64,000 bases of DNA from Amycolatopsis sacchari (lineage in GTDB: Bacteria; Actinomycetota; Actinomycetes; Mycobacteriales; Pseudonocardiaceae), in assembly GCF_900114035.1 (NCBI RefSeq), contig NZ_FORP01000011.1:155497-219496 (forward strand), given 5' to 3'. Below are positions 48,348 to 57,589 of the stretch, piece after piece; position 1 is the first letter of the stretch; each line of letters begins with the position of its first letter. A model generated the notes under the pieces. It was not told the origin of the DNA. It did no database searches and was given only the letters and a program-made list of their open reading frames with translations. The position numbers were made by a program, and so were the translations under genes.

Positions 48348-50646
48348 CCGCCTGGTCGTCGTCGCGGACGGTCAGGTGCGCGAAGTCCTGTCCCACCACG
48401 GCGTTCACCGGGCTGACCACGAACACCTTGTACGCGGTGGCGGCGTTCGCCTCGGCGACGGTGTTCCCCACGACCGGGATGGTGACCGGCACGCTGAGCC
48501 GTCCCGGCGGGACCACCACCTGCCGCGCGGAGTTGACGACCTGCGTGCCCGTGCCCGCCAGCGCCTGCACCGACACGGTCACCGGTTCCCGGCTGCGTTC
48601 CGACAGGCTCACGGTCATCGTCGCCGAACCCGCCCCTTCGTCCACTGTGGAGTCACTGATCGTCACCTGCGGCAGCCGGCTCGGGCCGCCCTGCCCCGGG
48701 GCGAAGTTCTGGAACGCCACGTCCGACAGGAACACCCCACCGGACGGGCTCGCCGTCGAGATCACGATCTTCCGGAGGTCGCGCGTGTTGACGTGCTTCA
48801 GCTGGGCGAGCGGCCACCGCACCGTCCGCAGCCAGGTCTTCGGCAGCAGCGTGCCCGAACCCGGCAGCGGGGTCAGGGCGTCGCCGAGACTCGACAGCGT
48901 CGCGGATTGAGACCGTCCCGCCCCGTCGACCACGGTGAGCGTCAGGTCGGCTGGCGCGTTCGCGTCGTCCAGCGCCGCCCGCACGGTCAGCGCGTCGTAA
49001 CCGGCCATTGTGGACCGTGGCACGGCGATGCTCATCGACGACGGCGTGGTCCACGACAGGTGGAGCAGCGGCGTCGCCGTCACGTTCGGCCCGTAGTTGG
49101 CCGGGGTGAACGACGGGAACCGCGCCGTCGCGGTGGACGCGGTGCACGACGGCAGCCCGCTCTGCGGCGACCGCCCCGCCATGCTCGCGCAGTACTGGCC
49201 GAACGACGCGCTCACGTTCGCCGCGGGCCCCTGCAACGGGGCGACGTCCAGCCGCCGCGGCGACTGCGTCTCCTGCAGCACGGTCGCGGCGCCGACCTTC
49301 GCGGTGCCCCCGTCGAACAGCGGGGAAAACGCCGTCTCGTGTCCCATCACGAGGCGGAAGAAGCCCGCGATGTAGTCGACGCCCACCTGGTACTGCTCGG
49401 CGGCGGACAGCCGTGTGGTGGCCGGCGCGTTCATCCCGCACGTCGGGTCGTCCTGGTTGCCCCAGTCGTCGTTCGCGGGCGCGACCGCGACGCCCGGCGT
49501 CCACTCGGTGTTGAAGAAGTTGTGGTCGGCGCCCATCACCATGACGGACGCGCGGAACACCCCGTCGCCGGGGTGGGCGTAGCGGCTGTCGTCGTAGAAG
49601 TGCTGCCCCTGCTGGTTCGACACGTCGCCGTCGCAGTACGGCAGCACCACGGCCATCGGCACGTCCGGCAGCGTCTCGCGGCCGAAGTCGATCGGCGCCA
49701 GCGGCAGCACGGCACGCACGCCGTACGGGTGCGGACGGGCCGCGTTGAGCAGCGCCGCCTTGACCACGCCCTCACCGCCCCGCGAATGCCCCATCAGCCC
49801 CACATCGGACAGGTCGAGCTTGCCCCGCAACAGCGGGCTCATTCCCTTGGCGCGCCCGGAGTCCGCCTGCGCGAGCAGGTCGAGGTGGTCGAGCACGAGC
49901 TGGCCGCGCGCGGTGGTCCCGGCGTCCTCGCTGTACGGGTTGTCCTGAGCGTTGACACCGTCGGCGCTGATCGACACGACGACGTAGCCGTGGCTCGCGA
50001 GCACCTGCGCCGACTGGTCGTAACCGCGGTAGCTCGGGATCGGCTGGAACCCTTCCACACAGGGCCAGTGCGTGTTGTCCGTGGCCCGCGTCGCGGCGTT
50101 GTAGCAGGCGGAATGGCGGCCGTGCAGGAACAGCACGACCGGCCGCGGACCCGGTGCGGAGGGCACCCACACCGCCGCGCGTTCCTCGACGACCCGGTTA
50201 CCGAGCCCGGGCAGCGTCAGCGCGCTGTCCCCGAAGTCGTAGTCCGCGCGGCTCACGGCGTACCGGCCGGGCGCCGACGGATCGGCGGGCACCGGGTTGC
50301 CCGGCCGCGGTTTCGTCCCGTGCGCCGGACCGCTCCGCTCGGTGCCCGCGACCTGACCGTTCCACGCGAGCTGCACCGACGACGGGTGTGCCGCCGCCGG
50401 ATCCTCCGTGACGACGGTGAGGGTGCGGCCGTCCGGGGACTGCCGCGCGACACCGACGGAGTTGCCGTCCACGGCCAGTTCCGGCAGCGCGTCGCGCGCC
50501 TCCAGCTGGTCCGGCAACCGCAGGGTCACCTGGTAGCCACCGGCCACCGGCGTGACCGACCACGGCTGTGCGGCCTGCGCCGGCGCGAGCCCGGCACCGG
50601 CCAGCAGTACGGGCAGCAGCAAACCGGGCAGCAGCGTTCGGCGCAT
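48325..50646 (-). CDS. Secreted alpha/beta hydrolase with Calx-beta domain
   Basis: 773-residue exported protein. The signal peptide is MRRTLLPGLLLPVLLAGA up to an AQA cleavage site near residue 26. A lipase/PAF-acetylhydrolase-like domain follows, with 'PVVLFLHGRHS' and the nucleophile in 'LMGHSRGGEG'. A beta-rich middle comes next, and a C-terminal Calx-beta repeat (~690-770: 'VTISDSTVDEGAGSATMTVSLSERS', 'HLTVRDDD') binds Ca2+ and often matrix material. ATG 50646 has AGGAG five bases upstream. It probably degrades an extracellular ester or polymer. Confidence 0.88.
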   Translation of the reverse strand: MRRTLLPGLLLPVLLAGAGLAPAQAAQPWSVTPVAGGYQVTLRLPDQLEARDALPELAVDGNSVGVARQSPDGRTLTVVTEDPAAAHPSSVQLAWNGQVAGTERSGPAHGTKPRPGNPVPADPSAPGRYAVSRADYDFGDSALTLPGLGNRVVEERAAVWVPSAPGPRPVVLFLHGRHSACYNAATRATDNTHWPCVEGFQPIPSYRGYDQSAQVLASHGYVVVSISADGVNAQDNPYSEDAGTTARGQLVLDHLDLLAQADSGRAKGMSPLLRGKLDLSDVGLMGHSRGGEGVVKAALLNAARPHPYGVRAVLPLAPIDFGRETLPDVPMAVVLPYCDGDVSNQQGQHFYDDSRYAHPGDGVFRASVMVMGADHNFFNTEWTPGVAVAPANDDWGNQDDPTCGMNAPATTRLSAAEQYQVGVDYIAGFFRLVMGHETAFSPLFDGGTAKVGAATVLQETQSPRRLDVAPLQGPAANVSASFGQYCASMAGRSPQSGLPSCTASTATARFPSFTPANYGPNVTATPLLHLSWTTPSSMSIAVPRSTMAGYDALTVRAALDDANAPADLTLTVVDGAGRSQSATLSSLGDALTPLPGSGTLLPKTWLRTVRWPLAQLKHVNTRDLRKIVISTASPSGGVFLSDVAFQNFAPGQGGPSRLPQVTISDSTVDEGAGSATMTVSLSERSREPVTVSVQALAGTGTQVVNSARQVVVPPGRLSVPVTIPVVGNTVAEANAATAYKVFVVSPVNAVVGQDFAHLTVRDDDQAATAALPG

Positions 50647-50671
50647 GAGCACTCCTGACGGGGAAAGACGG

Positions 50672-50689
50672 GGCCCGCGATCGCGGGCC
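50672..50689. promoter_or_regulatory. 18-bp perfect palindrome in hydrolase leader
   Basis: GGCCCGCGA-TCGCGGGCC, 26 bases upstream of the secreted hydrolase start. It may be an operator or an mRNA hairpin in its leader. Confidence 0.5.
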
Positions 50690-50718
50690 GCAAGATCACC
50701 CTAAGCAAACCGTTGCCA

Positions 50719-50732
50719 CGAAACAAGTTTCG
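50719..50732. promoter_or_regulatory. Palindrome CGAAAC-AA-GTTTCG in divergent promoter region
   Basis: 6-base arms about two bases, in the 211-bp gap between the secreted hydrolase and the amidase genes. The GTTTC half-site recalls the motif cluster at 29769-29843 but with different context. Confidence 0.35.
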
Positions 50733-50857
50733 GCCGAATGGCCTAATGACCGTCCGTCCGATGTGGAAATCTGTTCGTAAGGCGGCGAAACTCCCCCGTA
50801 ACGAACGGCACCTAGCGTTCCGCCTCGGCCCACTCCGGTGAGAAATGAGGCGCTGCA

Positions 50858-52686
50858 GTGAATTCCGCGAAACTGTCCCGGCGCACGGTGCTCGGCACCG
50901 CGGTCGCCGGTACCGCACTGACACTGGCACCCGGCACCGCGGCGGCGGACCCGGCAGCACTGCTGCCCACCCCCGGGCAGCTCCCGCACCGGCCCCGGCT
51001 CGTGGACTACGAGATCCTCGAACTGGCCACGATGCTGCGCACCGGCCGCACGTCGAGCGTGGAACTGACGCGCGCCTACCTGGACCGCATCGCGAAGCTC
51101 AACGGCCCGTTCGAGGTCTACGGCAACAACGGCCTGTACAACGCCTTCGTGCGCATCGACGCGGAGGGCGCGCTCGCCGCCGCGAGAGCCGCCGACCAGC
51201 GCATCGCCGGCTTCCGCAGGCACGGCGGCGCGCTTTCCCCGCTGTGCGGGATTCCCATGGGCATCAAGGACTCCATCGGCATCAAGGGCCTGGCCGCACA
51301 GGACGGCAGTACCGCGTTCGCCGGCAACAAGGCGCTCCAGGACGCCACGGCCGTCGCGCGGTTGCGTGCCGCGGGCGTGGTGTTGCTGGGCGCCACGATC
51401 TGCTCGGCCTTCTCCGGCTCGATCACGGGCACGTTCGCGGGCAACGCGTGGAACCCCGACTACGTCCCCGGCGGTTCCAGCCAGGGCTCCGGGGTGGCCC
51501 CCGTCGCGCGGCTCGCGGCGGCCTGCCTCGGCGAGGAGACGGGCGGCAGCATCATGTGCCCGTCGGCGGCGAACGGCGCCAGCGGCATCAAGCCGTCGCT
51601 GGGCACGGTGTCCATCGCCGGGCTCATGCCGCTGTCCCCCGGCTACGACGTGCTCGGCCCGATCTCACGCTCGGCGCGGGACTCCGCGGTGATCCTGAGC
51701 ACGATCCTCGGGCCGGACGGCGTGAACGACCCGCAGACCCTCTCGGCCCCGATCCCGTTCCCCGCCATCCCCACCGCCCCGCGCCCAGGACGCAGGCCGT
51801 TGCAGGGCTTGACGATCGGGATCCCGCAGACGGACTGGATGAACGTCGGCGGGAGCATCAAGGTGGGGGTGTCCCCGCAGTCCACCTACGGCGCGGGCCA
51901 CCTGCAGGTGTTCCAGCGCCTGGTGTCGCAGCTGGAGGGCCTGGGCGCCCGCGTGATCCAGTTCCGCGGCCTGGACATGACCGACCCTGCCCAGAACCCG
52001 TGCTACTCCTCGGCCGACGTACTGGCCACTGTGGACGGTTCTCCGGTGTCGCCGTCCGCGGCGGTGGTCAACGCCAACCGGTACGAAGTCCGTTACGTCG
52101 CCGCGATCGCCGAGTTCTGCGCGAGCGGGATCCCGTCGCCCGAGGCGGTCGCCACGCTGACGAACCAGTACGGCCGCCGCGCCCCCGGGGAGAGCACGCC
52201 CAGTTTCGCCAGCGCCGACCGGTTCAACGGCGGCATCCCCGCTTCCGCGCGGTACGAGGGCGAGCGACGCCGGCGCACCCTGATCGCCAACTACACCAAG
52301 GCACTGCGTGACGCGGGGGTGGATTTCATGCTCGTGCTGACCCTCGGCGACGTGATCGGCAAACGCTCCGGTGGCACCGGCTTCCCCGTGTTCCGCGCGT
52401 ACTACCAGGTGCCCAACGCGCTGGCTGGCCGATGGTCAGCTTCCCCGCCGGCTACGTCCAGGGCCTGCCCGTCTCGGCGCAGTTCTGGGGGCCGCGGTTC
52501 TCCGAACCGGAGATCGTCCAGGCGATGATCGACTACCAGTCCCGTTTCCCCGAGTACCACTCGGCCGCTCCCGCCGACCCGGAGCCCGCAGCCGCGAAGA
52601 TCGCCCCGATGGCGGTGCCGGACGAGGGGCCGTCGAACGACCCGGTGCTCGGTGAGCAGGCCGTGCGGGAGGCGTTGACCCGATGA
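50858..52686 (+). pseudogene. Tat-exported amidase with one-base frameshift
   Basis: Amidase-signature hydrolase of about 609 residues. The twin-arginine signal is 'SRRTVLGTAVAGTALTLAPG'. The Ser-Ser-Lys triad is visible as 'GIPMGIKDS', 'GGSSQGSG' and 'GEETGGSIMCPS'. The frame runs correctly to 'YYQVPNAL' (52423) and then breaks. The expected continuation 'WPMVSFPAGYVQGLPVSAQFWG' is in another frame from about 52427 to 52686. One G is missing in 'ctggctggcc' at 52421-52430. A remnant of the gene or a sequence error; the C-terminal 85 residues would be lost. Confidence 0.82.
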
Positions 52687-52865
52687 GCGTCGAAGAACCG
52701 GCCCGTTTCCTCACCGTCGGCTTCGGCACCCCCGTCGCGATCGGCTTCCTGCCGCAGGCCCCGACCGGCGAGGAGGGCGAGCTGCTGACCGTGGGGTGGG
52801 GCGCGAAGCTCGGCACGTCGTTCCTGCCGTACGACCCCGAGGACGAAGAGGTCGGCCCGGCCTGA
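52683..52865 (+). CDS. Small protein with internal repeat, coupled to amidase
   Basis: 60-residue acidic protein that starts at the ATG of an ATGA overlap with the amidase stop. It contains two copies of one motif: 'LTVGFGTPVAIGFLP' and 'LTVGWGAKLGTSFLP', each followed by an acidic stretch. No signal peptide and no known family. The coupling suggests a partner or inhibitor of the amidase; this is inference. Confidence 0.6.
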   Translation: MSVEEPARFLTVGFGTPVAIGFLPQAPTGEEGELLTVGWGAKLGTSFLPYDPEDEEVGPA

Positions 52866-52870
52866 GCGGG

Positions 52871-53338
52871 TCACAGCAACGCGCGCAGCCTCGTCAGCGC
52901 GCGGTGCTGCGCCACCCGCACCTGCCCGGTCGTCAGCCCCAGCACGAGTGCCGTGTCGGTCGCCGACAGCCCGGTCGCGACGCGCAGCAGCATGATGTCG
53001 CGGTCCAGCGGCGGCAACACCGGCAGCAGGCCCACCAGGTCGTCGGCCACATCGGGCTTCCCGCCCGGCGCGAGGTCGTCGACCGTGCGCACGAGCACGC
53101 GGTAGAGCAGCCGCAGGAAGGGCCCGCCGGTGTAGCCGGGCACCGCGGTCAGCACCGCGCGCCCGGCTTCCGCGGCCACCTCGTCGGCGAGCCGGTACGA
53201 ATCGCCGCGCCGTCCCAGCCGCGCGCGGCAGTACCGCACGAGCAGGGGCCCGACCGCCGCGAGCAGCTCACCGACGCGCTCGGGCTCCCCCGTCGCCGCC
53301 CCGCGGGCCAGCCGGTCCAGCACCGGCCCACGGGGCAT
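52871..53338 (-). CDS. ECF-type RNA polymerase sigma factor, short, ShbA-like
   Basis: 155-residue sigma-70 family protein from ATG 53338 (a GTG at 53377 is in frame and closely coupled to the VOC gene). Region 2 is reduced: 'LLVRYCRARLGRRGDSYRLADEVAAEAGRAVLTAVPGYTGGPFLRLLYRVL' lacks the full acidic -10 motif. Region 4 is clear: 'LPPLDRDIMLLRVATGLSATDTALVLGLTTGQVRVAQHRALTRLR'. The order 'GPVLDRLARGAATGEP' at the N terminus resembles the ShbA/SigJ-like group. No anti-sigma gene is next to it. Confidence 0.78.
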   Translation of the reverse strand: MPRGPVLDRLARGAATGEPERVGELLAAVGPLLVRYCRARLGRRGDSYRLADEVAAEAGRAVLTAVPGYTGGPFLRLLYRVLVRTVDDLAPGGKPDVADDLVGLLPVLPPLDRDIMLLRVATGLSATDTALVLGLTTGQVRVAQHRALTRLRALL

Positions 53339-53379
53339 CGACGGCGGTACCTGCTGACCCGTCGCCTGCCCGTCCACGC

Positions 53380-54135
53380 TCAGGCGTCGGCCAGCGCGAT
53401 CACGCTGAACAACGCGCCCTGCGAATCGGTGAGCACGGTGAAGCGGCCGACCGGGACCTCGGTCGGCGGCACCACGATCCGCCCGCCGAGCTCGCTCACG
53501 CGCGCCACGGCGTCGTCGGCGTCCGGAACGGCGAAGTAGACCATCCAGTGGTCGGGGACGTCGGCGGGCCAGCGCTCGTCCATCACCATCATCCCGGCGA
53601 CCCTGGCCTCGCCGAGCCGCCACACGTCGTAGTCCGGCTGCGCCTCCCGCCGCCAGCCGAACACGGACTGGTAGAAGGCGATCTCGGCGTCCCGGTGCCG
53701 GGTGGTCAGCTCGTTCCAGCACAACGCGCCCGGCTCGTTCACCAGCTCCGCCCCGGCGAACCCCCGCGGCTGCCACACACCGAACGCGGCACCGGCCGCG
53801 TCGGCGAACAGCGCCATCCGCCCCGTCGAGGGGATGTCCATGGGCTCGACGAGCGCCTGGCCGCCCGCCGCCGTCACCGCCTTGACCGCGATGTCCGCGT
53901 CGGCCACCGACACGTAGGTGGTCCAGTTCGGCGGCACCTCCGGCGCCGGGACCGGCCCCAGTCCCGCGACCGGCCGCCCCCGCAGCTCACACATCCGGTA
54001 GCCGCCGAACTCGGCGCCCTGGTCCACCGCCGTCCACCCGAACAGCTCCCCGTAGAACCGCGCCGCCCCTTCGACGTCGGTCGTGCCCAGATCCACCCAG
54101 CACGGCGTGCCCGGTTCGTAGTCCGTCCGCTCCAC
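53380..54135 (-). CDS. VOC (glyoxalase/bleomycin resistance) protein, two domains
   Basis: 251-residue protein with two vicinal-oxygen-chelate modules: 'GTPCWVDLGTTDVEGAARFYGELFGW' (N) and 'GALCWNELTTRHRDAEIAFYQSVFGW' (C). Each has the betaalphabetabetabeta start. It may bind or modify a small metabolite or antibiotic. GTG 54135 with AGAGGTG upstream is preferred; an ATG at 54162 behind GGAGGAGG is also in frame. The downstream sigma factor gene begins within 45 bases of its stop. Confidence 0.85.
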   Translation of the reverse strand: MERTDYEPGTPCWVDLGTTDVEGAARFYGELFGWTAVDQGAEFGGYRMCELRGRPVAGLGPVPAPEVPPNWTTYVSVADADIAVKAVTAAGGQALVEPMDIPSTGRMALFADAAGAAFGVWQPRGFAGAELVNEPGALCWNELTTRHRDAEIAFYQSVFGWRREAQPDYDVWRLGEARVAGMMVMDERWPADVPDHWMVYFAVPDADDAVARVSELGGRIVVPPTEVPVGRFTVLTDSQGALFSVIALADA

Positions 54136-54357
54136 GCTGCAGCACCTCTTCCGACTCCGCATGCCCTCCTCCCCGAGAATCTCCTCCCCGGCCGCCTCCC
54201 GGTTAGGGCCGAAAGCCCTCTCCTGGGACCCGAAAGTTCCACAGTGGACTGACCGGGTGGCCCGGAAGCGTGGCACGACAGCGGGAAGTAACACCAAGTT
54301 CGTCCATCCGGTGACTTGCCGCTGACGGCGCCGAGTTCCTACCCTCTACCGAGGGTG

Positions 54358-54999
54358 ATGGACATGACACGTGAAGTGATGCTCGATCTGCTGCCCGCGC
54401 TGCTGCGGCGCGCGGTCCGGGTGGTGCCCGCGGAGGAGGACGAGGACTCCGGTGCCCCGCGGCACGCCGGGCTGGCCAGGCTGGCCGAGAACGGCCTGCT
54501 GCACCGGCTCGCGCCGGGGTACTACGCGCTCGTGCCGACCGATCGGATCGGCCAGGACTGGCAGCCCGACCTCGAATCGGCGGCGTGGGGCATCGCCGCG
54601 GCCGACGACGGCCCGCGCTCCGTGGCGCTGATGGGCCTGTCCGCCGCCCGTGCGCACGGCGCGCTGGCGGACTCCCCCGGTGCCGCCGTCATCGCCACCA
54701 CCCGCAACCGGCCGACGCTGCGCTTCACCGACCGCGACGCCACCGTGTCCTTCGTCCGCCGCGACCCGCGCCGCCTCAAGATCGAACGGCACACGAGCAC
54801 ACTGGGCAACGGCTGGGTCACCACCGTCGAACAGACCCTGCTCGACCTGGCCGCGTACCCGCAGCTGGGCGGCAGGCCCGACCTGGCCGACCAGGCGGTC
54901 ACCGGGCTGATCGACAAGGCCGACCCGCACGTGCTCTACAGCCTCGCGAGCGCCCAGCGCAGGCTCGGCGCGCTCGACAGGATCCTGCTCCAGGTGTGA
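54358..54999 (+). CDS. AbiEi-type antitoxin/regulator, no toxin partner
   Basis: 213-residue protein resembling type IV AbiEi antitoxins: an N-terminal winged helix ('LLPALLRRAVRVVP', 'GLARLAENGLLHRLAPGYYALVP') and the AbiEi_1-like C-terminal domain ('GPRSVALMGLSAARAHGA', 'TLGNGWVTTVEQTLLDLAAYPQLGG'). In known systems it represses its operon and counters the nucleotidyltransferase toxin AbiEii. Here the next gene is a carboxylesterase and no toxin is seen, so it is an orphan regulator. Start ATG 54358. Confidence 0.78.
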   Translation: MDMTREVMLDLLPALLRRAVRVVPAEEDEDSGAPRHAGLARLAENGLLHRLAPGYYALVPTDRIGQDWQPDLESAAWGIAAADDGPRSVALMGLSAARAHGALADSPGAAVIATTRNRPTLRFTDRDATVSFVRRDPRRLKIERHTSTLGNGWVTTVEQTLLDLAAYPQLGGRPDLADQAVTGLIDKADPHVLYSLASAQRRLGALDRILLQV

Positions 55000-55033
55000 C
55001 CACACCCCGCCCGCCGCGATCTACAGTGGCAGG

Positions 55034-56398
55034 GTGGTGAGGATCAGCAGCGGGGAACTGCGGGGCACGACCGGCGAGTCGGGGCTGCACGTGTTCCGCG
55101 GAGTGCCGTACGCGCGGGCGGACCGCTTCGCGCCGCCGGAACCCGTCGAGCCGTGGGCCGGTGTCCGGGACGCAACCCGGCACGGGCCGATCAGCCCGCA
55201 ACCACCGGTCCGGCCCGAGTCCGTCATGGGCGTGCCGGAAGAGCACGAGCAGAGCGAGGACTGCCTCAACCTCACCGTCGTCACCCCGGGTACCGACGAC
55301 CGGAAGCGGCCCGTGCTGGTCTGGCTGCACGGCGGCGCGTACGTCACCGGCGCCTCGTCCTTCGCCTGCTACGACGGGCAACGGCTCGCCGCCGAGGGCG
55401 ACGTGGTGGTCGTCGGGGTGAACTATCGACTGGGCGCGCTGGGCTACCTGAAACTCGACGGGGTCTCCCCCGGCAACCTCGGGCTGCTGGACCAGCTGGC
55501 GGCGTTGCGCTGGGTGCGTGACAACATCGCGCATTTCGGTGGCGACCCGGAACAGGTCACCGTGTTCGGGCAGTCCGCGGGCGCGCACTCGATCGCCTGC
55601 CTGCTGGCCGCCCCGGCCGCCGACGGGCTGTTCCGCAGGGCCGTCCTGCAGAGCGCGCCCATGGCGCTCAAACCGCTGACCCCGGCGGGCGCGGCCCGCA
55701 TCGGGCGCTACTTCACCGCCGCGCTGGGCACCGATCCGCGCACCGCGAGCGTGGCGGAGATCCTCCAGGCGCAGCAACGGGTCATCGTGCGCGCCGCCGG
55801 TCCCGGCGGGCTGTACTCCGTGCCGCCGTTCCGCCCCGCCGCGGCGGCCGACCCGTTGCCCCCGGCCGCGTCGATGGTGCGCCGGGCCCGTGAGGTCGAC
55901 GTCATCATCGGTACCACCAGCGCCGAGATGAACACCTTCCTGAACGGCAAACCGGGGATCACGCAGCTCGAAGCGCTCCCGTTCGTCGGGCGCCGGGGCG
56001 TGGCCGCGGCGAAGGCGGGGATCACGCGCTGGATGTTCGACGCCCCTTCGCGCCGCCTCGCCGACGCGCTGGCCGCGGCGGGCGGCCGCGTGTTCACCTA
56101 CCGGTTCGCCTGGCACGCCCCGGCGTCCACCTACGGCGCGTGCCACTGCATCGAACTGCCGTTCCTGTTGGGGGACCGGGAATCCTGGGCCGCGGCGCCC
56201 ATGCTCGCCGGCACCGAATGGGACGAAATGGCGCAACTGGGGCGGAAACTCCGCTCCGCGTGGCTGGAGTTCGCGAAGACGGGCGCGCCTTTGCCGGAGT
56301 GGCAACGGCATTCGCCCGGTGCGGCGCCGGGGATGAGGTGGGTGGAAATTGGTCCGGACCTGCGGGCTCGCCGCACCCCGGTCGCCGGAGTAGGGTGA
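55034..56398 (+). CDS. Carboxylesterase type B
   Basis: 454-residue alpha/beta hydrolase of the para-nitrobenzyl-esterase/cholinesterase family. The start is 'LRGTTGESGLHVFRGVPYA', the oxyanion hole 'WLHGGAYVTG', the nucleophile in 'VFGQSAGAHSIA', acid region 'GTTSAEMNTFL' and His in 'GACHCIELPFLLG'. No signal peptide, so cytoplasmic. It cleaves small carboxyl esters. It begins 34 bases after the AbiEi-like gene, from a GTG. Confidence 0.9.
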   Translation: MVRISSGELRGTTGESGLHVFRGVPYARADRFAPPEPVEPWAGVRDATRHGPISPQPPVRPESVMGVPEEHEQSEDCLNLTVVTPGTDDRKRPVLVWLHGGAYVTGASSFACYDGQRLAAEGDVVVVGVNYRLGALGYLKLDGVSPGNLGLLDQLAALRWVRDNIAHFGGDPEQVTVFGQSAGAHSIACLLAAPAADGLFRRAVLQSAPMALKPLTPAGAARIGRYFTAALGTDPRTASVAEILQAQQRVIVRAAGPGGLYSVPPFRPAAAADPLPPAASMVRRAREVDVIIGTTSAEMNTFLNGKPGITQLEALPFVGRRGVAAAKAGITRWMFDAPSRRLADALAAAGGRVFTYRFAWHAPASTYGACHCIELPFLLGDRESWAAAPMLAGTEWDEMAQLGRKLRSAWLEFAKTGAPLPEWQRHSPGAAPGMRWVEIGPDLRARRTPVAGVG

Positions 56399-56435
56399 GG
56401 CGGGTCCTGTCCCCCACCGCACAGGGGCGTGCCCC

Positions 56436-57527
56436 ATGGGATCTTCCGTCCGCTGGCTCCAGGTCGTGCTCGCGATCGTGCTGGGCGGCGCGTTCGCCGC
56501 GGCGGGCACCTCGCACGCGCAGGGGCTGACGCCGCGCCAGCAGGCGGGGCAGCGGGTGGTCTACTCCTACGCGGGGCTCACGCCGCCGCAGTCCCTGCTG
56601 GACCGGATCCGGGCCGGTGAGGCCGCCGGGGTGATCTTCTTCGGCGAGAACGTCCAGAGCACCCAGCAGATCGCCGCGGTCGTCAAGCAGCTCCAGGACG
56701 CCAACGCGCAGAGCCCGGTCAAGGCCCCGCTGCTGCTGATGACCGACCAGGAAGGCGGCCAGGTACGGCGCCTGCCCGGCGAGCCTGCGCTGTCGGAGAA
56801 GCAGATCGGGCAGTCGGCGGATCCGGTGGCGGCCGCGACGCAGGCGGGCACCGGCGCGGCCCGCACGCTCGCGGGCGTCGGCATGAACGTCAACCTCGCC
56901 CCGGTGCTCGACGTGTACCGCACCGAAGGCGACTTCCTGGACCACTACGGCCGTTCGTACAGCAAGGACCCCGCCGTGGTGGGCAACCTGGGCAAGGCGT
57001 TCATCACGGCGCAGCAACAGGCTCGCGTCGCCGCGACGGCCAAGCACTTCCCCGGCCTCGGCGCGGCGGCCCGCGACCAGAACACCGACACCGACCCGGT
57101 CACCCTCGACGTGCCGCTGAACACCCTGCGCACGGTGGACGAAGCCCCTTACCCGGCGGCGATTTCCGCCGGGGTCAAGCTCGTCATGGTCTCGTGGGCG
57201 ACGTACCCGGCGCTCGACACCACCCACCCGGCGGGGCTGTCGGCGACGGTCGTCCGGCAGGAACTGCGGCAGCGCCTCGGTTTCACCGGCGTCACGGTCA
57301 CCGACGCGCTGGAAGCGGGCTCGCTGCGGGCTTTCGGCGACACGGGTCAGCGCGCGGTGGCCGCCGCGGCCGCCGGGATGGACCTCATCCTGTGCTCCGC
57401 GCGCGACACCACGCAGGGCGACCAGGCGGCGGACGCACTCGCCGCCGCGGTCCAGTCCGGCAAGCTCGACCCGGCCGACTTCACCGCGGCCGCCGATCGC
57501 GTCACCGCACTCCGCACGAGCCTTTGA
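56436..57527 (+). CDS. Secreted glycoside hydrolase family 3, NagZ-like
   Basis: 363-residue exported enzyme. The signal peptide is in residues 1-28 ('WLQVVLAIVLGGAFAAAG', cleavage after SHA). GH3 N-domain marks are 'LMTDQEGGQVRRLPG', 'LAPVLDV', 'ATAKHFPGLGAA' (the His loop of beta-N-acetylhexosaminidases) and the nucleophile Asp in 'VTVTDALEAG'. There is no C-terminal (alpha/beta)6 domain, as in NagZ. It probably removes GlcNAc from peptidoglycan or chitin fragments outside the cell. Confidence 0.9.
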   Translation: MGSSVRWLQVVLAIVLGGAFAAAGTSHAQGLTPRQQAGQRVVYSYAGLTPPQSLLDRIRAGEAAGVIFFGENVQSTQQIAAVVKQLQDANAQSPVKAPLLLMTDQEGGQVRRLPGEPALSEKQIGQSADPVAAATQAGTGAARTLAGVGMNVNLAPVLDVYRTEGDFLDHYGRSYSKDPAVVGNLGKAFITAQQQARVAATAKHFPGLGAAARDQNTDTDPVTLDVPLNTLRTVDEAPYPAAISAGVKLVMVSWATYPALDTTHPAGLSATVVRQELRQRLGFTGVTVTDALEAGSLRAFGDTGQRAVAAAAAGMDLILCSARDTTQGDQAADALAAAVQSGKLDPADFTAAADRVTALRTSL

Positions 57528-57589
57528 CGGCTACTCGCCGTCCGCCGGCCCCGCCGCAGCCCGCGAGCCACGCGGACGGCTACTCGCCG
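57526..57589. repeat. 15-bp direct repeat GACGGCTACTCGCCG
   Basis: Copies at 57526-57540 and 57575-57589. The second contains the last codons and stop of the convergent PAC2 gene; the first carries a copy of the same end next to the GH3 stop. Confidence 0.5.

Noticed and set aside
54358..56398. Complete AbiE toxin-antitoxin pair
   Set aside because: The gene after the AbiEi-like protein is a carboxylesterase with a full catalytic triad, not a nucleotidyltransferase.
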